A stretch of DNA of 46,278 nt from Chloroflexota bacterium. GTDB taxonomy: Bacteria > Chloroflexota > Anaerolineae > B4-G1. The stretch is from assembly GCA_024232355.1 (NCBI GenBank), contig JAAEPW010000431.1, positions 1 through 46,278 on the forward strand, read 5' to 3'. The notes below the pieces were generated by a model. That model was not told where the DNA came from. It did no database searches and saw nothing but the letters and a program-made list of their open reading frames with translations. The position numbers were made by a program, and so were the translations under genes. Positions 35,297 to 44,121 of this stretch are shown one piece after another. How positions within the stretch are numbered: the stretch's first letter is position 1; each line of letters starts with the position of its first letter.

Positions 35297-36553
35297 TCAC
35301 AATGATTGCCTCCAGACCAGGTTGACCGTCGTGCCCGATTCTGCTTGACTTTTGATATCGAGTGTCGCGCTGATCATCTCGACTCGCTCGCGCATCCCTT
35401 TGATCCCCAGTTGATGGTTTTGCGCGGCAGTTTCGGTCGTGAATCCTATCCCATCGTCAGAGATCGTCAGCATCAAATACTCGTCTGTCTGCATCAAATA
35501 GATGGTCACTTTTTGTGCATCAGCGTGCCGGACGACATTTTCCAGCGCTTCCTGGGCGACCCGGTAGACGCAATGCTCCACCTCCGGCGGCAGGTTGTTG
35601 ACCTCTTTGGGCAGTTCGATTTCCAACGACAGTTTCCCTCTGGACACGACTTCTTCGGCCAAGGTGCGGATCGCCAGGGCCAGTCCCAAATCTTCCAACG
35701 GCGTTGCCCGCAGGGCTTGCAGCGCCCGCCGGGTCTCGTCTAGGCCGGAGCGGATGGTGACCAACGATTGCTCCAGCATGGCACCGGCTTGAGACGGAAT
35801 CGAATCCCACAGGGTCGTGACCGAATCGAGTTGAACGGCCAGCCCGCTCAGGGTGTGGGCCAGGGTGTCGTGCAGCTCGCGCGCCATGCGGTTTCGCTCG
35901 CGGCTGATGGCCAATTGTTCGAGGGTGGCGGCATAGGCCACCACCCGGTCGTTAGCCTCCGCAAGCGCCTGGCGTTGTCGGCGCTGTATGTTCATCAATC
36001 GAACGACCAGGTATCCCACGATAATAAAGACGATCGTGCGCATGACGAGTTCTTCCCATATGAATTCGATTAGGAGGGGCGAACCGTTGCGCATGATGGG
36101 GGTAAAGACCGCGATCTGGAGTAGGGCGGTTCCAAAAGAAAAGAATAACACGGTGCGAACGTCGTACTGCCAACCGATCAAAAACAGGGGAAAGAGCAGC
36201 ATCCTTAATTGCTGTGTGTGCTCCCAAACGAAGGCCAGTTGCCCAATGTCGTCCATAAAGGCACTGTGGCGCAGGAGGAAGCCTACTTCAACGATCTGCA
36301 TAACCGAAGTAGTGACCAACGCAATAGGTAGGTACCAACGTCCCAGTTTGCGTTGCAGCCAAGGCCAAAAGAGGTAGAGCGATAACAACCCGACTTCGGT
36401 CAAACTGAGAATAAAGAAATGGGAGGAGCGTGTTCGGATTCTATTTTTTTCGACGAGTGGCTCAAATACGGAATATATGAGGATCAACCACCGCAATCCG
36501 ACGTATAGTCGAAAGACCGGCAGCAAACCGCGTTCGATGTTTGACTCTTTCAT
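35297..36553 (-). CDS. NarX/DesK-type sensor histidine kinase
   Basis: The protein has about 418 residues from ATG 36553; ATG 36562 is also possible, and the longer frame to 36604 has no support. Five or six membrane helices fill the first 190 residues with almost no external loop, so sensing is probably within the membrane. A short coiled coil (RRQRQALAEANDR) leads to a HisKA_3 domain with acceptor His in RELHDTLAHTLSGLAVQLD (about residue 228). An HATPase domain follows with ALENVVRHADAQKVTI, SDDGIGFT and LGIKGMRERVEMI. It is the cognate kinase of the downstream response regulator. It resembles kinases that watch membrane stress from antibiotics and control nearby ABC exporters. Confidence 0.9.
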   Translation of the reverse strand: MKESNIERGLLPVFRLYVGLRWLILIYSVFEPLVEKNRIRTRSSHFFILSLTEVGLLSLYLFWPWLQRKLGRWYLPIALVTTSVMQIVEVGFLLRHSAFMDDIGQLAFVWEHTQQLRMLLFPLFLIGWQYDVRTVLFFSFGTALLQIAVFTPIMRNGSPLLIEFIWEELVMRTIVFIIVGYLVVRLMNIQRRQRQALAEANDRVVAYAATLEQLAISRERNRMARELHDTLAHTLSGLAVQLDSVTTLWDSIPSQAGAMLEQSLVTIRSGLDETRRALQALRATPLEDLGLALAIRTLAEEVVSRGKLSLEIELPKEVNNLPPEVEHCVYRVAQEALENVVRHADAQKVTIYLMQTDEYLMLTISDDGIGFTTETAAQNHQLGIKGMRERVEMISATLDIKSQAESGTTVNLVWRQSL

Positions 36554-36730
36554 AGTCTCCATTTTAACACAAGTATACTCACAATGGAATATGACGCCAG
36601 TCATATTCTTTCCAGAAATCGCCGTTTGACGTGACTGCGATCATGGGGCCATTGTTACTCGGCACACTACAATGTTACGGAGCATTTTGCTATAGTAGGA
36701 TCAAGATAACAGAGGTTCACTATCGAATAC

Positions 36731-36827
36731 TTTTTTTGCCACGAATTTCACGAATTAAGGCAACCATAGGTCGCACCGAATGTGGAGAGAAAAATTCGTG
36801 AAAATTTGTGCAATTCGTGGCAAAAAA
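36731..36827. repeat. Nested inverted repeat of GCCACGAATT type
   Basis: TTTTTTGCCACGAATT (36732-36747) is matched exactly by AATTCGTGGCAAAAAA (36812-36827). Inside, CACGAATT (36749-36756) is matched by AATTCGTG (36793-36800). The 36-base centre is unique. The element fills the gap between the divergent kinase and ABC genes. I recall similar GCCACGAATTTCACGAATT strings scattered in Chloroflexota genomes, so it may be a mobile REP-like unit that now sits over a promoter. Confidence 0.75.
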
Positions 36828-36881
36828 CAATGTCTCTCAATCACGTGTGAAAAGTGTCCAGTAGTAATGATAGGAGGTGCA

Positions 36882-37592
36882 ATGAAAAACAACAAAGTTC
36901 TGATCGACCTGCAAAACGTAATCAAGACCTACGAGACCGGCGCTGGAGGCGTGACCGTCCTCAAAGACATCACGTTGAGTATGCAGCCCGGCGAATTCGT
37001 CGGCGTGGTGGGGCCTTCAGGCTCTGGCAAATCGACGCTTTTGAACATGATCACCGGCATCGACCGGCCCACCGAAGGCGAGGTGTACGTCTCTGGCGAG
37101 GCTGTCCATTCCCTGAGCGAGAATCAATTGGCGCGCTGGCGTGGCCGTCACATTGGCGTCATCTTTCAGTTCTTCCAACTGCTGCCCACGCTGACGATCC
37201 TGGAGAATGTGATGCTGCCGATGGACTTTTGCAAAATGTACAAGCGGCGCGAGCGCAAAGAGCGGGCGATGCATTTGTTGGAACAGGTGAACATCGCCGA
37301 CCAAGCACACAAGCTGCCCAATGCGCTCAGCGGCGGCCAGCAGCAGCGGGCGGCTATCGCCAGGGCGCTGTCCAATGATCCATCCGTCATCGTCGCCGAC
37401 GAGCCGACGGGCAACCTGGATACAGGCACCGCTGACGAGGTGTTTGCGTTGTTCGAGGACCTGGTGAGCCAGGGCAAGACGATGCTGATCGTCACCCACG
37501 ACCAGGGCTTGAGCGCGCGGGTGGGACGGGTGATCCATCTGCTCGATGGGTGCGTGCATCGGGATCATAGCAATGGGAGGGCGGTCGCATGA
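36882..37592 (+). CDS. ABC transporter ATPase, MacB/LolD type
   Basis: The protein has 236 residues from ATG 36882, which has ATAGGAGGTGCA before it; the longer frame to 36780 runs into the repeat and is rejected. It has Walker [10 protein letters not shown] (44-52), Q-loop [13 protein letters not shown], signature LSGGQQQR (149-156), Walker B and D-loop [10 protein letters not shown] and H-loop LIVTHD. The FFQLLPTLT and DEPTGNLD segments are typical of the LolD/MacB group, which drives FtsX-type permeases by transmitting force rather than moving substrate through a channel. It overlaps the permease start by 4 bp (ATGA). Confidence 0.93.
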   Translation: MKNNKVLIDLQNVIKTYETGAGGVTVLKDITLSMQPGEFVGVVGPSGSGKSTLLNMITGIDRPTEGEVYVSGEAVHSLSENQLARWRGRHIGVIFQFFQLLPTLTILENVMLPMDFCKMYKRRERKERAMHLLEQVNIADQAHKLPNALSGGQQQRAAIARALSNDPSVIVADEPTGNLDTGTADEVFALFEDLVSQGKTMLIVTHDQGLSARVGRVIHLLDGCVHRDHSNGRAVA

Positions 37593-40015
37593 GCGTGATC
37601 TGGCGTAAAGTATGGCGCGATCTGTGGCACAACAAGCTGCGCACACTCTTGGTCGTGCTTGCCACCACCACGGGTGTTTTCTCGATCGGCATGATCTTTG
37701 GACTATCTGCCGTGATGACCGTCCGGCTGGCGGAGGATTACCAGGCCAGCGTCCCGCCACATCTTTCATTCGATACCGGTCTGTTCGACAAATCTCTGGT
37801 CGAAACGATCCGGCGCGAACCCGGTGTCGCCGTTGCACAAGGCGAAGCTCGAACCAGCTTTCGATGGAAACTGGAAGGCGAAACCGACTGGCGTCCTGGC
37901 GAGATATTCGCCCGCGACGATTACGAGGCGCAGAGTCTGTACTTGATCGACCTGATGGACGGCAATTGGCCCGCCAAACGCACACTGGCGGTGGAGCGTT
38001 TGTCGTCCAGCTACTTTGACCTGCCCATCGGTACAAGCATCCTGGTCGATGTAGGGCAGCGCCAGTACAGCTTGCCTATCGAGGGGATCGTGCGCCACCC
38101 TCATACAGAGCCTCCACAGATCGGCGAGGGTGACGCGGCTTTTTGCGTCACTCTGGAGACGTTCGCCTGGTTGACTAACCAGGCGCAAGGGTTCGACTCG
38201 CTCCAAGTCCGCACAGAGTCATTCAGCCAGGAGGCCGCCCGCGAGATCGGCGACCGCATCGACGACCGGCTGGAGAACGCCGGTGTTCAGGCTAGGCAAG
38301 AAGAGACCGAGGGCGAGGAACACGGAGAAAGCGCCAGTGGGGCGGCAAGTGTCTGGAGCATCATCGACCCGGACGTTCACTGGGGACAAGAGATCATCGA
38401 CACGACGACCCTCATCCTGGCGATTTTGGGTGTGCTCTCGCTGGGGTTGAGCGGATTCTTGATCGTCAACACGATGAATGCCACCGTGGTGCAGCAGGTG
38501 TGGCAGATCGGCGTGATGAAGGTGATCGGCGCATCTGCCGGGCGCGTGGCGCGCGTCTATCTGGCGACGGCGTTGGTCTATGGCCTGTTTTCTCTGCTCG
38601 TGGCTGTGCCGCTGGGCGCGGTTGTCGCCAACTTTATGGCGGCCTGGCTGCTTGACCTGTTCAACGTCATTCTCGGCGACTTTCGGTTGATGCCAGAGGC
38701 GGTAGTCCTTCAGGTCGTGGCGGGGGTTGGCGTGCCTCTGCTGGCAGCGTTGGTGGCCGTGGTTGGCGGCGCGCGCATCACGGTGCGTGAGGCGATCAGT
38801 TCCCACGGCCTGGGGGGTAAATTCGGCTCTGGCTGGCTCGACCAGTTGATCGGACGCATCCGCCGGCTGCCGCGCCCGATGGCCCTCAGCCTGCGCAATA
38901 CCTTTCGACGCAAGGCGCGCGTCGCCCTGACACTGTTCGCGCTCGCCGGTGGCGGTGTGATGTTCATCATGGTGATGGGGGTTTCGGTGTCGTTCAACCA
39001 CACCCTCGACGTTTTGCTCAGCGATTTCGGTTTTGATACCATGGTCATTCTCGACCGCCCGTACAGCGCGGCGCGTTTGATCGAGGCGTCGGAGAGCGTG
39101 CCGGGTGTGCGCAGGGCCGAGGTGTGGAACCGTGGGGGCGCGCAGATTGTGCTGCCCAACGGCGAGGATCTGGGCGTCGGCCTTTGGGCTGTACCGCCCG
39201 ACACCGAGATGTTCCATCCGCGCATCGTCAGTGGTCGCAATTTGCTGCCCGAAGAGGGAAACGCGCTCTTGCTCAACAACAAGATCGCCATCGACGAGGG
39301 GTTCCAGGTCGGCGACGAGATCGAGTTGGTCATCGACGGGCGCAAAGCGACGTGGACTGTCGTGGGCCTGGCCGTTAACATTGCCGGTGGCTCTCGCGAT
39401 AACTTTGTCCCCTTTGACGCGCTGGCACGGGCCACCGGCGGCGCCGAGCGCGGTGGGCGGGTGTTGGTGACTTTTGACACGCAGACCCCAGAGGTTCAAC
39501 AAAAGCTGACCGAGGACCTGCGCAACGTCTACGAAGCGCGTCGGATCAAGACCACCCAGATCGAGAGTGCCAGCGAAATTCGGGAACGAAATATAACAGA
39601 GTTTAACATCATTCTGTATTTGTTGTTGGTGATGGCGGGCCTGGGAATCGTCGTGGGCAGCGCCGGATTGATGAGCACGATGTCTATCAGCGTGGTGGAG
39701 CGGGCGCGAGAGATCGGCATGATGCGCGCCATCGGTGCGACGTCGCTCGGCATCGTGGGGATATTTGTGGTCGAGGGCATGGTGATTGGTTTGCTGAGCT
39801 GGCTGCTATCCGTGCCGATCAGTTATCCGGGGGCGCGCATTTTCAGTGATCTGGTCGGCGGTCGAATCGTGGATATACCGCTCGATTTCACCTATCCCGT
39901 GAATGTGACGGTGTTCTGGTTGGTGATCGTCGTGGTGGTTTCGGCACTGGCGAGCCTATGGCCAGCGTTACAGGCGACAAAGATAAGCGTGCGGGAAGCG
40001 TTGGCGTACGAATGA
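37589..40015 (+). CDS. Double-FtsX ABC permease (MacB-like)
   Basis: This is an 808-residue permease with about eight membrane helices: one at about 18-45, three at about 270-410, one at about 445-470 and three at about 670-800. Two large extracytoplasmic domains are present, the first (about 50-265) with an acidic linker [14 protein letters not shown], the second (about 480-665) with MacB-core features. Two FtsX modules end in [11 protein letters not shown] and [13 protein letters not shown], the usual coupling motif. Such proteins with a LolD-type ATPase act as mechanotransmitters for export of peptides, lipoproteins or macrolides. Two adaptor genes downstream fit a MacAB-like tripartite layout. 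The substrate is unknown. Confidence 0.9.
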   Translation: MSVIWRKVWRDLWHNKLRTLLVVLATTTGVFSIGMIFGLSAVMTVRLAEDYQASVPPHLSFDTGLFDKSLVETIRREPGVAVAQGEARTSFRWKLEGETDWRPGEIFARDDYEAQSLYLIDLMDGNWPAKRTLAVERLSSSYFDLPIGTSILVDVGQRQYSLPIEGIVRHPHTEPPQIGEGDAAFCVTLETFAWLTNQAQGFDSLQVRTESFSQEAAREIGDRIDDRLENAGVQARQEETEGEEHGESASGAASVWSIIDPDVHWGQEIIDTTTLILAILGVLSLGLSGFLIVNTMNATVVQQVWQIGVMKVIGASAGRVARVYLATALVYGLFSLLVAVPLGAVVANFMAAWLLDLFNVILGDFRLMPEAVVLQVVAGVGVPLLAALVAVVGGARITVREAISSHGLGGKFGSGWLDQLIGRIRRLPRPMALSLRNTFRRKARVALTLFALAGGGVMFIMVMGVSVSFNHTLDVLLSDFGFDTMVILDRPYSAARLIEASESVPGVRRAEVWNRGGAQIVLPNGEDLGVGLWAVPPDTEMFHPRIVSGRNLLPEEGNALLLNNKIAIDEGFQVGDEIELVIDGRKATWTVVGLAVNIAGGSRDNFVPFDALARATGGAERGGRVLVTFDTQTPEVQQKLTEDLRNVYEARRIKTTQIESASEIRERNITEFNIILYLLLVMAGLGIVVGSAGLMSTMSISVVERAREIGMMRAIGATSLGIVGIFVVEGMVIGLLSWLLSVPISYPGARIFSDLVGGRIVDIPLDFTYPVNVTVFWLVIVVVVSALASLWPALQATKISVREALAYE

Positions 40016-40121
40016 GCGGTGCCCAGTTTGTTGAACCCTCAGAATTCGATGTTAGCTGGCAAAACTCGCTCGCGAATCAAGAGTATCTTTAAAAAGTATC
40101 TTTGCAATAAAGTGGGGCAAC

Positions 40122-40174
40122 GTAGCCGCGATTTCCATATCGCGCCACATGCGAGGTATAGAAACCTCGGCTAC
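40122..40174. repeat. REP-like two-hairpin element, copy B
   Basis: GTAGCCG (40122-40128) pairs with CGGCTAC (40168-40174). Between them lie hairpins CGCGAT-TTCCAT-ATCGCG and CGAGGT-ATAGAA-ACCTCG, so the unit can fold as a three-way cruciform. It lies in the 219-bp gap between permease and propeller genes. Copy A is at 35200-35269. Confidence 0.75.
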
Positions 40175-40234
40175 ATCACAATCGCCTCACAATATTGAGA
40201 GGATACTTGAAAAAGTTATCGTATAGGAGATGCA

Positions 40235-41245
40235 ATGAAAAAGTACCTAATAGTAGGCATCGTATTGGTTGTTTTGGTCACAAGCGCAGGGCTAGGATCC
40301 TCTATTTGGGAACCAAAAGAATTAGATGATATAGCCGAAAATGGGCCGATTCAAAGCGAACTCGTTTCGCCGTATGAGCAAAAGCCGCTGTTTGAAGGTA
40401 TTCTCGCGGCAGGCATTAGTTGGGACTATGACAATGAGCGCTTTTTCGTCTCGACGGATCAACCGCAACGTTTGTTTGCAAAGACCGCCTCTTTCTACGT
40501 AGTAAATGCGGCGCTAGATCAAATACTCTACCAAAAAGACCTCGAACCGGATGGAGATTTGGAAGGCATTGCCTATCTCGGTAACAACACAGTGGTTATG
40601 GTTTCTGAAATTGGAACTTTGTACTATTTGAGAGATAACGGCAATGAATGGATAGTGACACAAAGCGTCGCTATCTTTGATGGGAAAGGTGAAAAATCCC
40701 AGCGTAAACATCTGGGACTTTTGAGCGCTCAACCTGGGGTTTTTCATAAGGAAAATCCTGTTGAGCGTTGGTGCGAACAAGGGATTGAGTCTTTCATCCC
40801 CCCGGTAAACCAGGGGAGCTTTCCCGGATTTTCCCGCAAGCACAAACTGGGATCGTTGGCCTATGACCGGGACAATGAGATACTCTATACTGCCGAGAAG
40901 GAAGGCACAAAAACCATTTATCAGATCAGTCGCACGGGGGAATTGATAGATAGTTTCGAGTTGACGGCCAAGAATTTTACTGCTGAACGCGAATTCGATA
41001 TGGCCACAGACTATACCATCTCGGGAATGAGCTACAGTGATCAACATTTGTACATCTTGAGTGAAGCCTATTCCACGGTTTTCGTGTTTAGTCTGGAGAG
41101 CGATCAGATTGTTCGTGTATATGGAGTGACCGGCATTCATGAATCAGCGGGCATCACTTTGAAAGAGGATGTAGCTTGTCTAGTAGGCGACTTTGAGAGT
41201 TACCTACCTCCGGCTCAATTCTATCTAGTCGATATGCCCAAGTGA
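40235..41245 (+). CDS. SdiA-regulated/YjiK-like beta-propeller, membrane anchored
   Basis: The protein has 336 residues. The N-terminus (KKYLIVGIVLVVLVTSAGLG) is a signal or anchor helix with no lipobox. The rest is a beta-propeller: ISWDYDNERFFVSTDQP, GDLEGIAYLGNNTVVMVSE, LGSLAYDRDNEILYTAEKEG, ISGMSYSDQHLYILSEAYS, HESAGITLKEDVACLVGDFE. The DLEGI and E-x-x-G patterns are typical of the SdiA-regulated family, whose biochemical role is not settled. Its leader (ATAGGAGATGCAATGAAAA) is nearly the same as that of the ATPase gene. Placement between permease and adaptors suggests an extracytoplasmic accessory of the exporter, which is inference. Confidence 0.75.
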   Translation: MKKYLIVGIVLVVLVTSAGLGSSIWEPKELDDIAENGPIQSELVSPYEQKPLFEGILAAGISWDYDNERFFVSTDQPQRLFAKTASFYVVNAALDQILYQKDLEPDGDLEGIAYLGNNTVVMVSEIGTLYYLRDNGNEWIVTQSVAIFDGKGEKSQRKHLGLLSAQPGVFHKENPVERWCEQGIESFIPPVNQGSFPGFSRKHKLGSLAYDRDNEILYTAEKEGTKTIYQISRTGELIDSFELTAKNFTAEREFDMATDYTISGMSYSDQHLYILSEAYSTVFVFSLESDQIVRVYGVTGIHESAGITLKEDVACLVGDFESYLPPAQFYLVDMPK

Positions 41246-41343
41246 GAATTTCTCTGATACTATAGAATTGGGCTTGGGACAAAAGTGACTGGCACTAAAA
41301 GCGAATGTACAAATCTATGGAAATAAAAGTGGAGGCAAAAAAA

Positions 41344-42630
41344 GTGAAAGAGATAAGAAACAAGGAAAGCAGTATTGTGTCAGACAAAGCACCAAATCTA
41401 AAATCTCGAATATTGCTAGGATTGCTGGCACTGGTGACCGTCGGGATGCTGGCGGGGTGCAGCGGGACAGTGTCGGCGGAGGCTGTGGTGGAGACGCCGG
41501 TACCCGCGGTAGCTCAACAGGCAGGGAACGGGGTGGTGGCCGAGGCGGTCATCGAGCCTGCTCATTGGAGCGAATTGCGCGTGCCTATGGACAGCAGCGG
41601 CGAGGTCGTCGAGGTGTTGGTGAATGAAGGAGATGTGGTTTCCAAGGGCGATCTGCTCGTGCGGCTCGACCCCACAGACGCGGAACTGGCGATCCAGCAG
41701 GCGGAGGCGGCGATCAGCTTGGTTCAGGCACAACTGGCACGGGTCAAGGCCGGGTCGCGCCCAGAAGAGATCGCCGTGACCGAGGCGCGGTTGGCAGCGA
41801 TGGAGGCGGCGCTCTCCCAGGCGGTGGCCCATCGGAACACCCTCGCCAACGGAGAAGCGGAGGCAGCCATCGTCGCGGCGCAAGCGGCGCTGGCGACGGC
41901 GCTGGCGGAGCAAAAGCAGTCTTTTAATCAACACGAACAGACGATGGTGTGTTATGATTTCAACGTGCCAGGTGGCGGCGAAAAGACCATCTGCCCGGCG
42001 CTGGGCACCTATGAAGAGCAAGCCCGCTTTGCGCTCCACGCCGCCGACGATGGGCTGGAAGCAGCACAACTGAGGCTGGCAGCCGCCGAGAACCAGGCCG
42101 TGGCCGGGCTCCGCGACGCCAACGCCGGGATACAAGGGGCTGAGGCTCAACGGGATGCCACGGAAGCCCAACTCGAACTGCAAAGGGCAGGGAGCCAGCC
42201 GGAGAGGATCGCCTCGGCGGAGGCCCAGGTAGCACGGGCCGAAGCAGCCCTGGCAGCGGCAGAGGCGGCCATGGCGCGCACTTTTATCCGCGCACCGTTC
42301 GATGGTGTGGTAGTAAAAGTCCACGTCGACACGGGTGATACATCCGTGCCTGGTCAGGTGCTGGTCCTGCTGGCCTCGTCGGATCGGCTCCAGGTGCGCA
42401 CCAAGGACCTGACAGAACTGGACGTGGTGCGCGTGGCCGAGGGGCAGCCCGTGGTTGTGACGTTGGACGCGCTGCCCGGCAGGCCATTGGCGGGACACGT
42501 CGTCCGCGTCGGACGGCAGTCCGAGGACTATCGGGGCGACCCAGCCTATCCCGTGACCGTCGAACTGGACGAGGATGTGCTCGAGCTCCGCTGGGGGATG
42601 ACGGCGATGGTCGAGATTGATACGGAATAA
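41344..42630 (+). CDS. HlyD/MacA-type adaptor, lipoprotein, copy 1
   Basis: The protein has 428 residues from GTG 41344 (GGAGG 8 bases upstream). ATG 41305, ATG 41317 and GTG 41377 are other options. A lipobox VGMLAGC puts the lipidated Cys at residue 39 (28 from the latest start). A lipoyl-like half (about 70-110: VEVLVNEGDVVSKGDLLVRLDP) is followed by an Ala/Glu-rich coiled-coil hairpin (about 115-310) holding one Cys-containing insert, TMVCYDFNVPGGGEKTICP. Next are the second lipoyl half FIRAPFDGVVVKVHVDTGD and a beta-barrel domain. Such adaptors link an inner-membrane pump to outer parts in diderms. Here the pump would be the FtsX permease encoded upstream. Confidence 0.88.
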   Translation: MKEIRNKESSIVSDKAPNLKSRILLGLLALVTVGMLAGCSGTVSAEAVVETPVPAVAQQAGNGVVAEAVIEPAHWSELRVPMDSSGEVVEVLVNEGDVVSKGDLLVRLDPTDAELAIQQAEAAISLVQAQLARVKAGSRPEEIAVTEARLAAMEAALSQAVAHRNTLANGEAEAAIVAAQAALATALAEQKQSFNQHEQTMVCYDFNVPGGGEKTICPALGTYEEQARFALHAADDGLEAAQLRLAAAENQAVAGLRDANAGIQGAEAQRDATEAQLELQRAGSQPERIASAEAQVARAEAALAAAEAAMARTFIRAPFDGVVVKVHVDTGDTSVPGQVLVLLASSDRLQVRTKDLTELDVVRVAEGQPVVVTLDALPGRPLAGHVVRVGRQSEDYRGDPAYPVTVELDEDVLELRWGMTAMVEIDTE

Positions 42631-42671
42631 CGTGAAACGTGATGCGTGAATTTTTCAGGAGGAATTTTGTG

Positions 42672-43856
42672 ATGAAAAAGAGAATGATCTGGTTACTTGT
42701 GGGAATGTTGCTGCTCGTGGGTTGCAGTGTGGGGCAGACGGTGGAGCCTGAAGCGGTGGCACAGGCCCAGGCGGCCTCTCAGACCGTCGAGGGTGGGGTG
42801 ATTGCCGAGGCGGCTATCGAGCCGGTCCGGTGGAGCGAGGTACGTGTGTTCGGCGGTGCTGGGGGGACGGTCGTCGAGGTGGCAGTGGAAGAAGGGGACG
42901 AGGTCTCGGCAGGCGACGTGCTGGTGCGGTTCGATCCCATCGATGCCGAGATTGCGGTGCTGGAGGCCGAGTTGGCGTTGGCGTCAGCACTGGCGGAGCT
43001 GGCGCTGGTGCATGCGGGGCCGCGAGCGGAAGAGATCGCCGCTGCCGAATCGGCGCTGGAAGCGGCGGGAGCGACCCTCTCCCGATCCGCTGCCTGGCGG
43101 GACCAGCTCACCGGGGGAGCGACGGAGGCGGACATCGCCGCGGCAGAGGCAGCGCTAGCGGCTGCGGAAGCGAACCTCTTGGTGGTGCGAGAACAACACC
43201 GGCTCGTTCACGATCAGACGGATGATCGTAGAAAGAAGGAGGATGCCGACTACCGCCTCTACGCAGCCCGGGAGATGCTGGCGGCGGCGCAGGCCCAGCT
43301 GGAGATACAGCGCAACGTCGCCGGGAACCGAGTTCGAGAGGCGCAGGCCGGGGTGGGGGCGGCGGCGGCACAGCAGGATGTGGCCCAGGCCGAACTCGAC
43401 TTGGTGAAGGCGGACAGCGCGCCGTGGGAGATCGCCGCGGCTGAGGCGACAGTGCAGCAGGCCGAGGCAGTGCTGGCGGCGGCTCAGGTCAGGCTGGCAC
43501 GCACGGTCGTTCTGGTACCCTTTGATGGCGTGGCGACCAAGGTCCACGTCGAGGTCGGCGACTCGGCAGCACCGGGCCAGGTGGTTATAACACTGGCAGC
43601 GTTGGACCAACTCCAGGCGCGCACCATCGACTTGATGGAGCTGGACGTGGTGCGCGTCACAGAGGGACAGTCGGCCACGGTGACGGTAGACGCGCTGCCG
43701 GGGCAAGCGTTCGACAGCGTGGTGAGCGAGGTTGCTCTGCGCTCTGAGGACTATCGCGGCGACGTGGTCTATGCCGTCACCGTCGAGTTGACCGACGAGG
43801 CCGATGCCCCTCTGCACTGGGGGATGACGGCCTTGGTCGAGATCGAGCTAGACTGA
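42672..43856 (+). CDS. HlyD/MacA-type adaptor, lipoprotein, copy 2
   Basis: The protein has 394 residues from ATG 42672; the GTG just before it at 42669 is equally placed relative to AGGAGG. The lipobox MLLLVGC gives lipidation at Cys18. The order matches copy 1: lipoyl half (VVEVAVEEGDEVSAGDVLVRFDP), coiled-coil hairpin rich in Ala/Glu (about 90-280), lipoyl half (VLVPFDGVATKVHVEVGD), beta domain. The last 110 residues are clearly paralogous to copy 1 (LDVVRVTEGQ, VTVDALPGQ, SEDYRGD, HWGMTALVEIELD). The Cys-containing hairpin tip of copy 1 is replaced by a charged DDRRKKEDADY segment. The pair likely arose by tandem duplication and may form a hetero-oligomer. Confidence 0.88.
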   Translation: MKKRMIWLLVGMLLLVGCSVGQTVEPEAVAQAQAASQTVEGGVIAEAAIEPVRWSEVRVFGGAGGTVVEVAVEEGDEVSAGDVLVRFDPIDAEIAVLEAELALASALAELALVHAGPRAEEIAAAESALEAAGATLSRSAAWRDQLTGGATEADIAAAEAALAAAEANLLVVREQHRLVHDQTDDRRKKEDADYRLYAAREMLAAAQAQLEIQRNVAGNRVREAQAGVGAAAAQQDVAQAELDLVKADSAPWEIAAAEATVQQAEAVLAAAQVRLARTVVLVPFDGVATKVHVEVGDSAAPGQVVITLAALDQLQARTIDLMELDVVRVTEGQSATVTVDALPGQAFDSVVSEVALRSEDYRGDVVYAVTVELTDEADAPLHWGMTALVEIELD

Positions 43857-43862
43857 TTGGCA

Positions 43863-43886
43863 AGCCTGGCAAATTAGGGCCAGGCT
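43863..43886. repeat. Small hairpin after copy-2 adaptor
   Basis: AGCCTGGC (43863-43870) pairs with GCCAGGCT (43879-43886) over an 8-base loop, immediately after the adaptor stop. It has no T-run and precedes a stronger hairpin, so it may protect the 3' end of the message. Confidence 0.6.
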
Positions 43887-43897
43887 CAAAGTACAAC

Positions 43898-43950
43898 AAC
43901 CCTACTGCGCTGGTTGCAAGTGAACCAGCGCAGTAGGGTTTGGTGTTTTC
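43898..43950 (+). terminator. Strong intrinsic terminator of the export cassette
   Basis: AACCCTACTGCGCTGGTT (43898-43915) is fully complementary to 43923-43940, an 18-bp perfect stem with loop GCAAGTG. The sequence TGGTGTTTTC follows. It ends the ATPase-permease-propeller-adaptor run before the unrelated kinase gene. Confidence 0.8.
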
Positions 43951-44121
43951 TGTCTCCATCCTTTTGTCTCCTTCGCCTTGTATCCATTTCCCTTACGTGC
44001 TAAAATTGACTTTGCAAAATAATCCATCAACTTGCATACTCAAAACAACCATCATCCAGCCGCTTCAAGGGGATGTGTTATCTTTGTTCAAACATAAAGA
44101 CTCACACAACAGGAAAAGCCG

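Noticed and set aside
36780..36881. Upstream extension of the ABC ATPase gene
   Set aside because: The extra 34 codons run through the inverted repeat and have no ribosome site, whereas ATG 36882 has ATAGGAGG just upstream.
38219..39502. 427-codon minus-strand frame
   Set aside because: Antisense to the FtsX permease; highly charged, no recognisable domain and no ribosome site.
41416..42498. 360-codon minus-strand frame
   Set aside because: Antisense to the first HlyD-type adaptor; the Ala-rich coiled-coil coding strand produces long shadow frames.
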